Assembly (NCBI RefSeq): GCF_006345825.1
Contig: NZ_VCIX01000053.1
Coordinates: forward strand, 25,071 to 89,070
Direction: 5' to 3'
DNA: 64,000 nt
Origin: Paenibacillus paridis
GTDB taxonomy: Bacteria > Bacillota > Bacilli > Paenibacillales > Paenibacillaceae
The notes below the pieces were generated by a model. That model did no database searches. It had not been told where the DNA came from and saw nothing but the letters and a program-made list of their open reading frames with translations. Positions 12,077-20,127 of the stretch are shown here, in pieces. Made by a program: the position numbers and the translations under genes. The first letter of the stretch is position 1; every line of letters starts with the position of its first letter.

Positions 12077-12080
12077 TATC
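12061..12080. promoter_or_regulatory. Fur box overlapping the LysR promoter
   Basis: The 19-mer at 12062-12080, GATTATGATTATCAATATC, matches the classic Fur consensus at 16 of 19 positions. The 15-mer at 12061-12075 fits the Bacillus 7-1-7 box TGATAAT-N-ATTATCA at 13 of 14 informative positions. It covers the -35 hexamer and the spacer, a position suited to repression. PerR and Zur boxes fit less well. Confidence 0.7.
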
Positions 12081-12195
12081 AATAAATATATGCTCACAAT
12101 TAACTAGTCCTCCCTATGGTGTTGAGTAAACATTACCAAATTATGATCGATTTTTTTAGTATAAAAGAACTATAAATTGGAATAAATGACTTCAT

Positions 12196-12273
12196 TTTGT
12201 CGAATAATGCCCGAAAATTGTCTACGTCCGTCGACAAGTTTTTACAAACTCCTTATTGGACTCCGAGTATAAT
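12196..12273 (+). promoter_or_regulatory. Spo0A boxes and -10 element upstream of the Spo0E-like gene
   Basis: TTTGTCGAA at 12196-12204 is an exact Spo0A box. A second partial box (7 of 9) is read on the minus strand at 12230-12238. A TATAAT hexamer lies at 12268-12273, but no good -35 sits 17 bp upstream, as expected for a promoter that needs an activator. A transcript from here starts near 12280. Confidence 0.55.
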
Positions 12274-12324
12274 AGAACCATTACCACACGAGTGCTAGAT
12301 AAGGAGCGTGCCCCGAAGCGAGCT

Positions 12325-12519
12325 ATGGACAAAAAACACTTGCTTAAACAATTGCAGTCGCTGCGGCTAAAGCTTCATGAAATAGCCGAAGCACGCGGCA
12401 GTTTGACAGATCCGGATGTTCTGGCGATTAGCGAAGAGGCCGATCAACTTATTGTTGCGTTACAGTATATACAAAGAAATGAGCTAACTCATATCACGAT
12501 ACGCCGCGACAATCTGTAG
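12325..12519 (+). CDS. Spo0E-like aspartyl-phosphate phosphatase
   Basis: Small Spo0E-family proteins remove the phosphate from Spo0A~P and hold back sporulation. The helix-loop-helix hairpin reads LLKQLQSLRLKLHEIAEARGSLTDPDVLAISEEADQLI. The family signature SQELD appears here as SEEAD, so the catalytic Asp is kept. An in-frame extension upstream to 12256 would begin before the predicted transcript start and is unlikely. The ATG at 12325 gives 64 residues, within the family range. Its ribosome-binding site is poor: AAGGAG lies 18 nt away. A Spo0A box upstream suggests feedback. The tail after QYIQRNEL is unlike the family core. Confidence 0.8.
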   Translation: MDKKHLLKQLQSLRLKLHEIAEARGSLTDPDVLAISEEADQLIVALQYIQRNELTHITIRRDNL

Positions 12520-12524
12520 GAATG

Positions 12525-12989
12525 TTATTTCTCCCGCAACCGACGGAAAAATTGCTTTAACAGAGACGCGCATTCCGGCTGTAAAATACCACTAGTGAGC
12601 TCCGTTTCATGGTTGAAACGGGGCTCTTGCAGTAAGTTCATGAGTGTTCCGGCACAACCGGCTTTTGGATCCGTTGTTCCATAAACAACACGTTTCACTC
12701 GGGATTGAACGATAGCCCCGGCACACATCGGACAAGGCTCCAATGTGACATACAACGTACAATCAAGCAATCTCCAAGCGCCGATGCGATCGCAAGCGTC
12801 GCGTATGGCCACCATTTCAGCATGCGCGGTCGGATCGAACTGCGTTTCTCTCAAATTGTAGCCTCTCCCGATTATTTCATTATGCCTGACGATAACGGCA
12901 CCGATGGGAACCTCGCCGATTTCTTCTGCTTTTTTGGCTTCTGCGATGGCTTCCAGCATCCAATTCTGGTCTTCTTGTTCTCTAATCAT
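12525..12989 (-). CDS. tadA: tRNA(adenine34) deaminase TadA
   Basis: TadA converts adenosine 34 of tRNA-Arg(ACG) to inosine in the cytoplasm. The zinc-dependent deaminase motif is complete: HAE with His56 and the catalytic Glu58, and PCPMC with Cys86 and Cys89. VVYGTTDPKAGCAGTLMNLL is typical of TadA rather than guanine deaminase. The start at 12989 is chosen because GGAG stands 9 nt upstream. An in-frame ATG at 13025 has no such site and would run into the DnaA-box region. The gene converges with the Spo0E-like gene, only 5 nt between stops, and no terminator was seen between them. Confidence 0.95.
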   Translation of the reverse strand: MIREQEDQNWMLEAIAEAKKAEEIGEVPIGAVIVRHNEIIGRGYNLRETQFDPTAHAEMVAIRDACDRIGAWRLLDCTLYVTLEPCPMCAGAIVQSRVKRVVYGTTDPKAGCAGTLMNLLQEPRFNHETELTSGILQPECASLLKQFFRRLREK

Positions 12990-13052
12990 GCTTAATAACT
13001 CCTTTGAATGGTTATGAATATCCAACGAACAAATATTCTGTTGTTAACATGT

Positions 13053-13146
13053 AGTGGATAACATTGTGGATAACTCGTGTGATATGCACATAAATACTAA
13101 CATTTTATTCAGGGCTGTGCACAGCTTCTGTTGATAATGTGCATAA
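13053..13146. promoter_or_regulatory. DnaA-box cluster between tadA and a sporulation-type kinase
   Basis: Against the consensus TTATNCACA, two boxes are exact on the minus strand (13065-13073 and 13138-13146). Three more have one mismatch: 13053-13061 and 13129-13137 on the minus strand, and 13082-13090 on the plus strand. Five boxes in 94 bp are far more than chance would give. The cluster ends 13 nt before the kinase start. Confidence 0.65.
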
Positions 13147-13158
13147 GCTGTTAATAAA

Positions 13159-15015
13159 ATGTTCATGGGCAAAAGGATGTGTCATTCATTGTCGATTAAG
13201 ATGAAGTTTTCCGTCTTGATTACACTTATCGTGTTGACGTTTTTTATCTTTCATCATATTTTAAGCGAATACTCGATGACCGAGGGCATGAAAGAGCAGG
13301 CGCGCCGCTCGATGCAGGACACTTCTATGCATGTGGCAAGCTTTTTCTCCTCACTGGGCGGAAAGCCGGTGAAAGGCTCTTCGTCTATAGAAGGGGAGCA
13401 GCTAAGCCCGGACAAGCTTTTCGATATCGTAAAAGCATTAAACCCCAATATAAAGGAAATTACCGTGTTTGAGCAAGATACGTTAGCCATCCCTTTTGGC
13501 ACCTACACCTATATGGATTCCCAAAGCGACTATTCTCTTTTCTCGAATGTGAAGAGTTCGGGCTTTTTGTTGCGCAAAATGCAGATAAATGAACAGTCTT
13601 TTTTTCGAAGCTATTATGCAACGGGACTGGATAACAACTACATTATTAGCATTGTGTACGATAGTGACGGCATTAAACAGCTCATCAGCCAGAAGCGAAA
13701 TGACAGCTTGATTTATACGGGGATAACCATGCTGCTGGTGCTCATCATCAGTTACTGGATGGTGGGCGTTATGATTAGGCCGTTAAAAGATATTTTATGG
13801 AAGGTCAACGAGGTGTCCTCCGTACGGTTTCAGCAGCCGATCCGTATTAAGCGAAAGGATGAGTTTGGCCTGCTGGCGCTTAAAGTGAACGCGATGTCGC
13901 AAAATTTAAGCATCTATATGAATAAGCTTAGGCGTGCCTTCGAGGAAAATCGACGCATGAAGGAACATTTGGAGTCTTTTATTAACCATACAAGCGATGC
14001 TATTCATCTGAATGATCTCGATGGGAAAATCATTCAGGTTAACCGCGCCTTTGAGCTGCTCTTTGGATATGAGGAGGAAGAGGCTACGGGGCTCGTTTAC
14101 CCGATTCTTCCCGATACGCATCGCGCGGAGATGAGGCATATGCTGAATCAGCTCTTGCTGGGAAAGGCCCTTCCCGCGCAGGAAACAATGTGCGTAACGA
14201 AAACGGGAGAATTGATTCCGGTGAGCGTAACCATCTCGCCGATCCGTGATTCGGACGGGACCATTCGTGCATTCGCAAGCATATCAAGAGATATGCGCAG
14301 CCGGAACAAAATGGAGGAGCTGCTTCGCAGATCAGAGAAGCTGACTACAGTGGGACAGCTTGCCGCTGGAGTCGCCCACGAGATTCGCAATCCGCTTACG
14401 ACGCTGCGCGGGTTTTTGCAGCTGCAGCAGGAAAGCAAGAAGCTTACGCTCTCTCATGTAACGCTTATGCTCTCGGAGCTTGACCGCATTAATCTAATTG
14501 TAGGCGAGTTTCTTATTCTGGCGAAGCCGCAAGCAACAAGATTTGTGGCCAAGGACGTCAGAAATGTGCTGCAGGATGTTATTGCATTGATGAACAGCGA
14601 AGCGCTGCTCCACAATATTGAATTTCGGATATCCTTCACTGAGGAAGCTTGTCTTATTTCCTGCGAGGAGAATCAATTGAAGCAGGTGTTTATTAATCTG
14701 CTCAAAAATGCCATTGAAGCTATGCCAAGCGGAGGCACGATTCATATTTATATCACTTACAAACGTGAATATATATCCATTACGATTACGGATGAGGGCG
14801 TGGGAATTCCGGACGAGATGATTCCGAAGATTGGCGATCCTTTTTTTACAGGCAAGGAAACGGGAACGGGACTTGGCATCATGGTCAGCCAGCGTATTAT
14901 TAACAGCCACCGCGGAACGATGGATATCAAAAGCCAGGTTAATGTTGGCACAACGGTGCATTTGCAGCTTCCTGCTTTGAAAGAAGAGCCCGAGAGCGGT
15001 ATACTAGGACAATAA
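13159..15015 (+). CDS. PAS-domain sensor histidine kinase, sporulation-kinase type
   Basis: Order of parts: membrane helix (about 18-36), extracytoplasmic sensor (37-184), second helix (185-207), HAMP (208-255), PAS (265-380, FINHTSDAIHLNDLDGKIIQVNRAF), HisKA with phosphorylated His407 in AAGVAHEIRNPLTTLRGFLQL, and HATPase with NLLKNAIEAM, DEGVGIP and GTGLGIM. This match and the absence of a response regulator partner are typical of orphan KinA-KinE kinases that feed Spo0F, whose gene lies at the end of the window. The start is uncertain: ATG at 13159, 13177 or 13201 all lack a clear ribosome-binding site. The DnaA cluster upstream may tie its expression to replication. Confidence 0.88.
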   Translation: MFMGKRMCHSLSIKMKFSVLITLIVLTFFIFHHILSEYSMTEGMKEQARRSMQDTSMHVASFFSSLGGKPVKGSSSIEGEQLSPDKLFDIVKALNPNIKEITVFEQDTLAIPFGTYTYMDSQSDYSLFSNVKSSGFLLRKMQINEQSFFRSYYATGLDNNYIISIVYDSDGIKQLISQKRNDSLIYTGITMLLVLIISYWMVGVMIRPLKDILWKVNEVSSVRFQQPIRIKRKDEFGLLALKVNAMSQNLSIYMNKLRRAFEENRRMKEHLESFINHTSDAIHLNDLDGKIIQVNRAFELLFGYEEEEATGLVYPILPDTHRAEMRHMLNQLLLGKALPAQETMCVTKTGELIPVSVTISPIRDSDGTIRAFASISRDMRSRNKMEELLRRSEKLTTVGQLAAGVAHEIRNPLTTLRGFLQLQQESKKLTLSHVTLMLSELDRINLIVGEFLILAKPQATRFVAKDVRNVLQDVIALMNSEALLHNIEFRISFTEEACLISCEENQLKQVFINLLKNAIEAMPSGGTIHIYITYKREYISITITDEGVGIPDEMIPKIGDPFFTGKETGTGLGIMVSQRIINSHRGTMDIKSQVNVGTTVHLQLPALKEEPESGILGQ

Positions 15016-15060
15016 GAAAAGATCGGAAGCCTGCTGAGCAAGCGGAAGGGGGTAGGAGAC

Positions 15061-15849
15061 TTGGCATTGGAACCAGATATGATGGAACGGGCCCATAAGG
15101 GCAGCGCGTTGACCGTTGAATCAGCGGGTTATACTTCTTTGCTTGCAGGAGCAACCGGTCTTATTGGCAGGGCTTTGTTAAAGCAGCTGATTGCGGACTC
15201 GTCGATAAGCAAAATTACAGTTTTATCTCGAAGGCCGGTAGCTATGGAAGGATTGGGCCGCCCGAGTGAGCTTGCCAAGGTAGAGGTGATCGTTGCATCT
15301 TTGGATGACATGGCGCTTGCATTGGAACAGGTTAAAGCCGATATGGTATTCTGTACGCTAGGCACAACGATCAAGATTGCCAAAACAAAAGAAGCATTTC
15401 GGAAGGTCGATTACGAATATCCCCTTTCCTTGGCACTTTTCGCAGAACGGACCGATGCTGCGCTTTTTTCCGTCGTCACGGCTATGGGGGCCTCTACGGA
15501 TTCTGCATTCTTTTATAGCAGGGTGAAAGGTGAGCTGCAAGAACAGCTTGTTAAGCTAAGCATACCGCACATTCAGGTGTTCCAGCCCTCGCTATTGCTG
15601 GGTGAGCGTTCGGAGGCGCGTCCGGGGGAAGCTCTTGGTGCTTGGGTATCGAAAGGCCTACAATACGCCATGGTCGGTCCTTTGCGCAAATACCGTGCGA
15701 TCAAGGGGGAGGCAGTTGCTTTTGCTATGCGGCTTGCTGCATTCCAAGCTCTAGGAGCAGCAACATCAGCAGAAGGCGGTAGCGCGGCAGCCATTCAGTA
15801 TTATCCATCGGACAAAATTGCCGAGCTGGCAGTACATACAACGGGGTGA
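15061..15849 (+). CDS. NAD(P)-binding oxidoreductase (HTATIP2-like atypical SDR)
   Basis: A Rossmann-fold dinucleotide site reads LLAGATGLIGRALLKQL near residue 25. It is followed by FCTLGTTIKIAKTKEAFRKVDYEY and the active-site-like YSRVKGELQEQL. The pattern matches the atypical short-chain dehydrogenases related to HTATIP2 and YwnB-type NmrA proteins, whose substrates are mostly unknown. TTG at 15061 has GGGGGTAGGAG just upstream. The gene follows the kinase by 45 nt and overlaps the translation-initiation zone of rluF, so the two are probably co-transcribed. Confidence 0.8.
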   Translation: MALEPDMMERAHKGSALTVESAGYTSLLAGATGLIGRALLKQLIADSSISKITVLSRRPVAMEGLGRPSELAKVEVIVASLDDMALALEQVKADMVFCTLGTTIKIAKTKEAFRKVDYEYPLSLALFAERTDAALFSVVTAMGASTDSAFFYSRVKGELQEQLVKLSIPHIQVFQPSLLLGERSEARPGEALGAWVSKGLQYAMVGPLRKYRAIKGEAVAFAMRLAAFQALGAATSAEGGSAAAIQYYPSDKIAELAVHTTG

Positions 15850-15856
15850 ATCAGCT

Positions 15857-16558
15857 TTGAGAATCAATAAGTTTATTAGCGAAACAGGATATTGCTCGAG
15901 ACGCGAGGCAGATAAGCTGGTAGACAGCGGCCGGGTAACCATTAACGGAGTAACGGCACAATTGGGCAGCCAGGCGGAGCCAGGCGACGATGTACGTGTC
16001 GATGGGCGTAAGATTGGCGAGCAGAAGGGCCATGTCTATATTGCGTTAAATAAACCAGTAGGCATCACCAGCACGACTGAACTGCATATTAAAGGAAACA
16101 TTGTCGATTTTGTTGGCCATACGGAGCGGATTTTTCCTATTGGAAGGCTGGATAAGGATTCGGAAGGGTTAATCCTGCTAACCAATGATGGAGATATCGT
16201 TAATCCGATTCTTCGCTCGGAAGGCAAACACGAGAAGGAATATTTGGTCACGGTGGACAAGCCGGTAACAGAAGCCTTCCTGAAAGGGATGGCGACGGGC
16301 GTCCATATTCTTGGCAGCATGACTTTGCCTTGCTTGGTGACGAGAGTGACCGACCGGGTATTCCGGATTATTCTGACGGAGGGGCGCAACCGCCAAATCC
16401 GCAGGATGTGTGAAGCTTTTGGCTTTCACGTAAGAAGGCTGCAGCGCCAACGGATTATGAATATTCATTTAGGCGGATTGCAAGTCGGCAAATGGCGGGA
16501 TCTCAGTGAAGCGGAGAAGAACGAGCTCTTTGAAACGTTAAGCTACGAGCCGGTATAA
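15857..16558 (+). CDS. rluF: 23S rRNA pseudouridine synthase, RluF type
   Basis: This enzyme isomerises a uridine in 23S rRNA. An S4 RNA-binding domain (RINKFISETGYCSRREADKLV) is followed by the RsuA/RluB/E/F catalytic domain, with the active Asp in GRLDKDSEGLILLTNDG and the conserved EGRNRQIRRM. The RluF-like insertion HIKGNIVDFV is visible. TTG at 15857, behind GGGGTG, is preferred to an upstream frame start at 15818 that would overlap the previous gene and lengthen the S4 domain unnaturally. The product is 233 residues. Confidence 0.9.
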   Translation: MRINKFISETGYCSRREADKLVDSGRVTINGVTAQLGSQAEPGDDVRVDGRKIGEQKGHVYIALNKPVGITSTTELHIKGNIVDFVGHTERIFPIGRLDKDSEGLILLTNDGDIVNPILRSEGKHEKEYLVTVDKPVTEAFLKGMATGVHILGSMTLPCLVTRVTDRVFRIILTEGRNRQIRRMCEAFGFHVRRLQRQRIMNIHLGGLQVGKWRDLSEAEKNELFETLSYEPV

Positions 16559-16581
16559 ATATAATGGCTGGAAATAGCAGC

Positions 16582-16631
16582 AAAAAAACCTGAGGTTACA
16601 CGCTACTTGCGTGCTGTCTCAGGTTTTTTTG
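16582..16631. terminator. Bidirectional terminator between rluF and motB
   Basis: AAACCTGAG and CTCAGGTTT enclose an inner CACGC/GCGTG stem. A-run and T-run flanks serve both converging genes. Confidence 0.9.
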
Positions 16632-16660
16632 TCATAGAAGACGATATCCGTTCGATCTTG

Positions 16661-17500
16661 TTATTTCACCGAAATCGATTGCGCGCTCTTCGGATCAGCA
16701 TAGGTATGCATGATAGATACCTCAACGCGGCGGTTTTTGGATTTGCCCGCAACCGTCTTGTTATCAGCAACCGGACGATATTCGCCGTAACCAATTGCAC
16801 TGAAGCGTTCAGGCTTCAGCTGTTTATTTTCAAGCAAAATATCCATAAAACGAATGGCCCGCATGGAGCTTAGATCCCAGTTGGACTTGAAGAAAACGGT
16901 CGAGATTGGCGTGGTGTCCGTATGTCCGGATACGACGACCTCGTAATCGGGATATTGCTGCAGCATCTTGCCGATCGCGATCGCGAGCTCTTTAGATTCG
17001 GGCTTAACGGACGCTTGGGCGGGTGCAAATAACGCATTGTCGCTAATCGTAATCATGAGCTGAGAGAGATTGAGCTTCGTTTCCAGATCGGAGGTTAGGC
17101 CGTTTTTCTCAATATACGAGTCGATTTTTTTCTTAAGATCCTCAAGATCCTTCTGCTCCTGCTTCATCAGCTCTTCCCGGGCTTTCTCCTCTGCAGACAA
17201 ATCATTGCTCTCGTCCGTAGGATCCTCCTTCGAGTCGATAACGCCGCCAGTGTCATCCTGCTTTTTCCCATCGTCTTCGCCGGTTTTGACAATTGCGGTC
17301 TCCGAAAGGACGCCGCTGCCCGTGCTAAGCGCAATACTGAAGGCTTGGGACATTTCTTCAAACTTCTTAACGTCTACCGAGTTCATGGAGTATAACACGA
17401 TAAAGAGGGCCAAGAGGAGCGTCAGCAAGTCAGCATATGGAATCAGCCAAGATTCATCAACATGCTCCTCATGTTCCTCATGCCTATGCTTTTTGCTCAA
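16661..17500 (-). CDS. motB: Flagellar stator protein MotB
   Basis: MotB anchors the proton-driven stator to peptidoglycan. A charged His/Glu-rich N-terminus is followed by a single membrane helix with the proton-carrying Asp24 in PYADLLTLLLALFIVLYSMN. A long acidic linker and an OmpA-like peptidoglycan-binding domain follow (VVVSGHTDTTPIS, RAIRFMD, GYGEYRPVADN, KNRRVEVSI). Tyr rather than a sodium-type context before Asp24 fits a proton channel. The ATG at 17500 lies inside the end of motA, a 17-nt overlap typical of translational coupling. Confidence 0.95.
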   Translation of the reverse strand: MSKKHRHEEHEEHVDESWLIPYADLLTLLLALFIVLYSMNSVDVKKFEEMSQAFSIALSTGSGVLSETAIVKTGEDDGKKQDDTGGVIDSKEDPTDESNDLSAEEKAREELMKQEQKDLEDLKKKIDSYIEKNGLTSDLETKLNLSQLMITISDNALFAPAQASVKPESKELAIAIGKMLQQYPDYEVVVSGHTDTTPISTVFFKSNWDLSSMRAIRFMDILLENKQLKPERFSAIGYGEYRPVADNKTVAGKSKNRRVEVSIMHTYADPKSAQSISVK

Positions 17501-18284
17501 CGGCGCCTTCCTCCTTCTCCCTCATCTTCAATCTCTCTGTAGGCGTAAGGAAAACAGACAGCTTCTGGTTAATGGCGATTGTCGATACGCCGGATTGAAT
17601 GGACAGCAGCCCTTCAACCATCATCAGGCGAATTTGAATCTCTTTCTTGGACATGCGCTTCAGTTTATTGGCAATCGGATGCCAAAGAACATAACCTGTA
17701 AAGATACCAAGCAGCGTAGCGATAAAGGCTCCGGCAATGGCGTGGGCAAGCTTGTTCATGTCGCTCATATCTGCAAGCGCGGCAACGAGCCCGACCACCG
17801 CACCGAGTACCCCTAGCGTTGGAGCATATGTACCTGCTTGCGTGAAGATCAAAGCGCCTGCTTTGTGGCGATCCTCGGTTGCTGCAATATCTTCCAGCAG
17901 AACATCGCGTACGAAGTCTTGGTCGTTTCCATCAATAATCATGCGCATACCGTTGCGAAGGAACGTATCTTCGATTTCATCCACCTTTGCTTCAAGGGCG
18001 AGCAAGCCCTCGCGGCGGGTAATGGAAGCCCATTCCATAAAGCGCTGAATTAACTCATCGCGCTGAGGCAGCTTTTGCTCGGTGAATACCATTTTGAACA
18101 GCTTGCCGACTTTGGAGAGCTCTGACATTGGGAATGCAATCATAACCGATGCGATGGTTCCCAAAATAATAATCATAAAAGCAGCAGGGTTTGCAAGAGA
18201 TGAGAGGTGTGCTCCCTTTAAAACCATGCCTCCTAGTACAGCGACTAATCCTAGCACAAGACCAATAATTGTTGAATTTTTCAT
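17484..18284 (-). CDS. motA: Flagellar stator protein MotA
   Basis: MotA forms the ring of the stator ion channel and works with MotB. Four membrane helices are visible (STIIGLVLGLVAVLGGMVL, FMIIILGTIASVMIA, and the pair around YAPTLGVLGAVVGLVAAL and IAGAFIATLLGIFTGY). The cytoplasmic loop has the force-generating Arg/Glu-rich stretch. The start is placed at ATG 18284 after GGGGTG. An in-frame extension to 18314 adds residues not seen in the family. A SigD-like promoter lies upstream, as expected for motility genes. Confidence 0.95.
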   Translation of the reverse strand: MKNSTIIGLVLGLVAVLGGMVLKGAHLSSLANPAAFMIIILGTIASVMIAFPMSELSKVGKLFKMVFTEQKLPQRDELIQRFMEWASITRREGLLALEAKVDEIEDTFLRNGMRMIIDGNDQDFVRDVLLEDIAATEDRHKAGALIFTQAGTYAPTLGVLGAVVGLVAALADMSDMNKLAHAIAGAFIATLLGIFTGYVLWHPIANKLKRMSKKEIQIRLMMVEGLLSIQSGVSTIAINQKLSVFLTPTERLKMREKEEGAVEQKA

Positions 18285-18330
18285 CATACACCCCGTCCAA
18301 TACGATTTCGACATTTCTCTACTTCTTATA

Positions 18331-18358
18331 TTATCGTCAGATGGGTATTCTGAAGTTA
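18331..18358 (-). promoter_or_regulatory. SigD-type promoter for motAB
   Basis: Read on the minus strand, TAAC (18355-18358), 16 bp and GACGATAA (18331-18338) resemble the flagellar sigma consensus TAAA-N15-GCCGATAT. The position, about 50 nt before motA, fits. Confidence 0.55.
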
Positions 18359-18466
18359 GAGTAAATGGAATGATTTGAAGGCAATCGCGTTAAAAATTGA
18401 TAAAATGCGGTAGAATAGTAGAGAGATGTGTACAAAAATTGACGATGATAAAGGTGGAACAGGCAA

Positions 18467-18760
18467 ATGGGAGTTAGACATGCTAGGGAGTACGCGGATA
18501 TTTTGAAGGATTTGACAGCTGCAGTTGCCGAAATTGAGGGGAGCTATACTTTTTTTGAGATGGAGCCTGAGGAATGGGCGGTATTGCCAAGCGATGACCG
18601 TCATGAAGTAATGGAAGCGCTGGCTGACGATGTTTTTTTTGGTTTGGGCGAGAACCCGGTCATCGAAGTGGGCGAAGGTGTCATTGCCTATAATAACAAG
18701 CATCATATTATTGAAGTTTCACAGGGCGATAAGGTGACACAAATTATTCGCTTAATCTAA
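18467..18760 (+). CDS. Small conserved-looking hypothetical protein
   Basis: The 97-residue acidic soluble protein has no signal peptide or membrane helix and no motif I recognise. Codon use is like its neighbours, and a GGTGG ribosome-binding site stands before the ATG, so it looks real. It is divergent from motA and 131 nt before the EAL gene. The middle part (EPEEWAVLPSDDRHEVMEALADDVFFGLG) is strongly predicted helical. Function unknown. Confidence 0.65.
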   Translation: MGVRHAREYADILKDLTAAVAEIEGSYTFFEMEPEEWAVLPSDDRHEVMEALADDVFFGLGENPVIEVGEGVIAYNNKHHIIEVSQGDKVTQIIRLI

Positions 18761-18762
18761 AT

Positions 18763-18834
18763 TTCGACAATTTCCTTCTTTTATTGGAAGTAGAGATGTC
18801 GGATCTTTACAATTTATGTCGACTCTATTACAAT
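18763..18834 (+). promoter_or_regulatory. Promoter of the EAL gene with three Spo0A-like boxes
   Basis: TTTACA (18806-18811), 17 bp and TACAAT (18829-18834) form a SigA-type promoter. Spo0A-like boxes (consensus TTTGTCGAA) lie at 18763-18771 on the minus strand (8 of 9), 18795-18803 (6 of 9) and 18815-18823 (7 of 9). The last one is inside the spacer, suited to repression. Confidence 0.45.
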
Positions 18835-18891
18835 ATTACTCAATAAGTATGACAGATAAATTAACGCATATGTAACATAGAGGAGACCGCT

Positions 18892-20127
18892 ATGAAGGAG
18901 TGCCAATCATCGTTTCTGCTGCCGAAAACGCTTGGTTTGAACGGTGAAACACTAGCCGCATTTTATCAGCCTATCATAGCAATGGATACGAGACGCATTA
19001 TAGGCTATGAGGTGCTTGGCCGCGCAGTTAAAGGGAATGCCGTGCGCAGCCTTGGGCCTTTTTTCTGCAATGAGGAAGTTCCGGAAGAGGATCATATTGT
19101 GGTAGATCGGCTGCTGCGCGAACAAGCCTTCTCCAAGCTGGCCTCCATGCAGGAGCAGCCGCTGCTGTTCATTAATTTGAAGCCATCCTGGATATACCGA
19201 TATGAGGAGAACGGCGAGCTTTATACCTTATCGCTGCTCGATAGATATGGGATTGATCCGAAGCGGATTGTCATAGAAATCACGGAGGAATCTTTCCTTG
19301 GTTCTATGGAGCGGCTGCGGACCGTTGTTGACATTTATCGCTCCAGAGGCTGCATCATTGCTATTGACGATGTAGGCAGCGGTTATAGCAATACGGACCG
19401 CATTGCGCAAATTCAGCCTAACCTGCTCAAGATTGATATTCATATGATCAAGAAAAGCGCGACGCATGACGGTTATTTTGGCGTATTGCGCTCCTTCTCC
19501 GACTTGGCTGAGCAAATAGGGGCTTCTCTGCTTGTCGAAGGGGTCGAGACGCGTGAGGATTTGGCACGCGCGATTCAAGCCGGGGCACGTTACGTACAGG
19601 GCTTCATGTTCGCGCGCGCGGAGCCGGAGTTTATGGAGCCGGATTGTTTTGCTCTTGTAATCGAAGCAGAGCTGGAGCAGCGTTTGCTTCATTATTTAGG
19701 AACCGAACGGTACTGGCAGCGGCAATCCGAGCGCTTGGCGGAGCAGCTCGTTGAGCTGGTACAGCAGGCGCGCTGCTCGGAACAGAAGGACGAATGGATC
19801 GAAAAACTGCTGCCGGAGCTTTATGATCATTGTATTCGGGTCTACCTATGCAACGAGGACGGCATTCAGCTCTCCTCCAACTATTGCCGTGAAACGGATA
19901 AGGACTGGCGGCGAGAAGAGCAGTACCGCGGGGCCAATTGGAGCTGGCGTCCTTACTTTGTTCCCAATTTGGTACAGCTGAATGAGAATCGACGGGCGAT
20001 CGTCTCGCGGGCATACACCGATTTGGATTCGTATGCCTGGATTCGCACCGTTTCGGTGTTGGTAGCGCCGGGACTCATTTTATTTATGGATTTAAAGGAT
20101 ACGGAACGCGGGGCTCAACGGCTCTAA
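18892..20127 (+). CDS. YkuI-like EAL-domain c-di-GMP phosphodiesterase or receptor
   Basis: The EAL domain covers about residues 20-250 and a YkuI-type C-terminal PAS-like domain (NWSWRPYFVPNL, TDLDSYAWIRTVSV) follows. Length (411) and order match B. subtilis YkuI. The signature Ala is Val (EVL at 40-42, within YEVLGR). The other expected EAL residues are present: Asn95 in INLKP, Glu132 in EITEE, Asp159-Asp160 in IDDVGSGYSN, Lys180, and EGVET at 216-220. YkuI of B. subtilis binds c-di-GMP without clear activity; this version looks catalytically complete. It lies beside motAB, which fits control of motility by c-di-GMP. A good AGGAG precedes the ATG. Confidence 0.88.
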   Translation: MKECQSSFLLPKTLGLNGETLAAFYQPIIAMDTRRIIGYEVLGRAVKGNAVRSLGPFFCNEEVPEEDHIVVDRLLREQAFSKLASMQEQPLLFINLKPSWIYRYEENGELYTLSLLDRYGIDPKRIVIEITEESFLGSMERLRTVVDIYRSRGCIIAIDDVGSGYSNTDRIAQIQPNLLKIDIHMIKKSATHDGYFGVLRSFSDLAEQIGASLLVEGVETREDLARAIQAGARYVQGFMFARAEPEFMEPDCFALVIEAELEQRLLHYLGTERYWQRQSERLAEQLVELVQQARCSEQKDEWIEKLLPELYDHCIRVYLCNEDGIQLSSNYCRETDKDWRREEQYRGANWSWRPYFVPNLVQLNENRRAIVSRAYTDLDSYAWIRTVSVLVAPGLILFMDLKDTERGAQRL

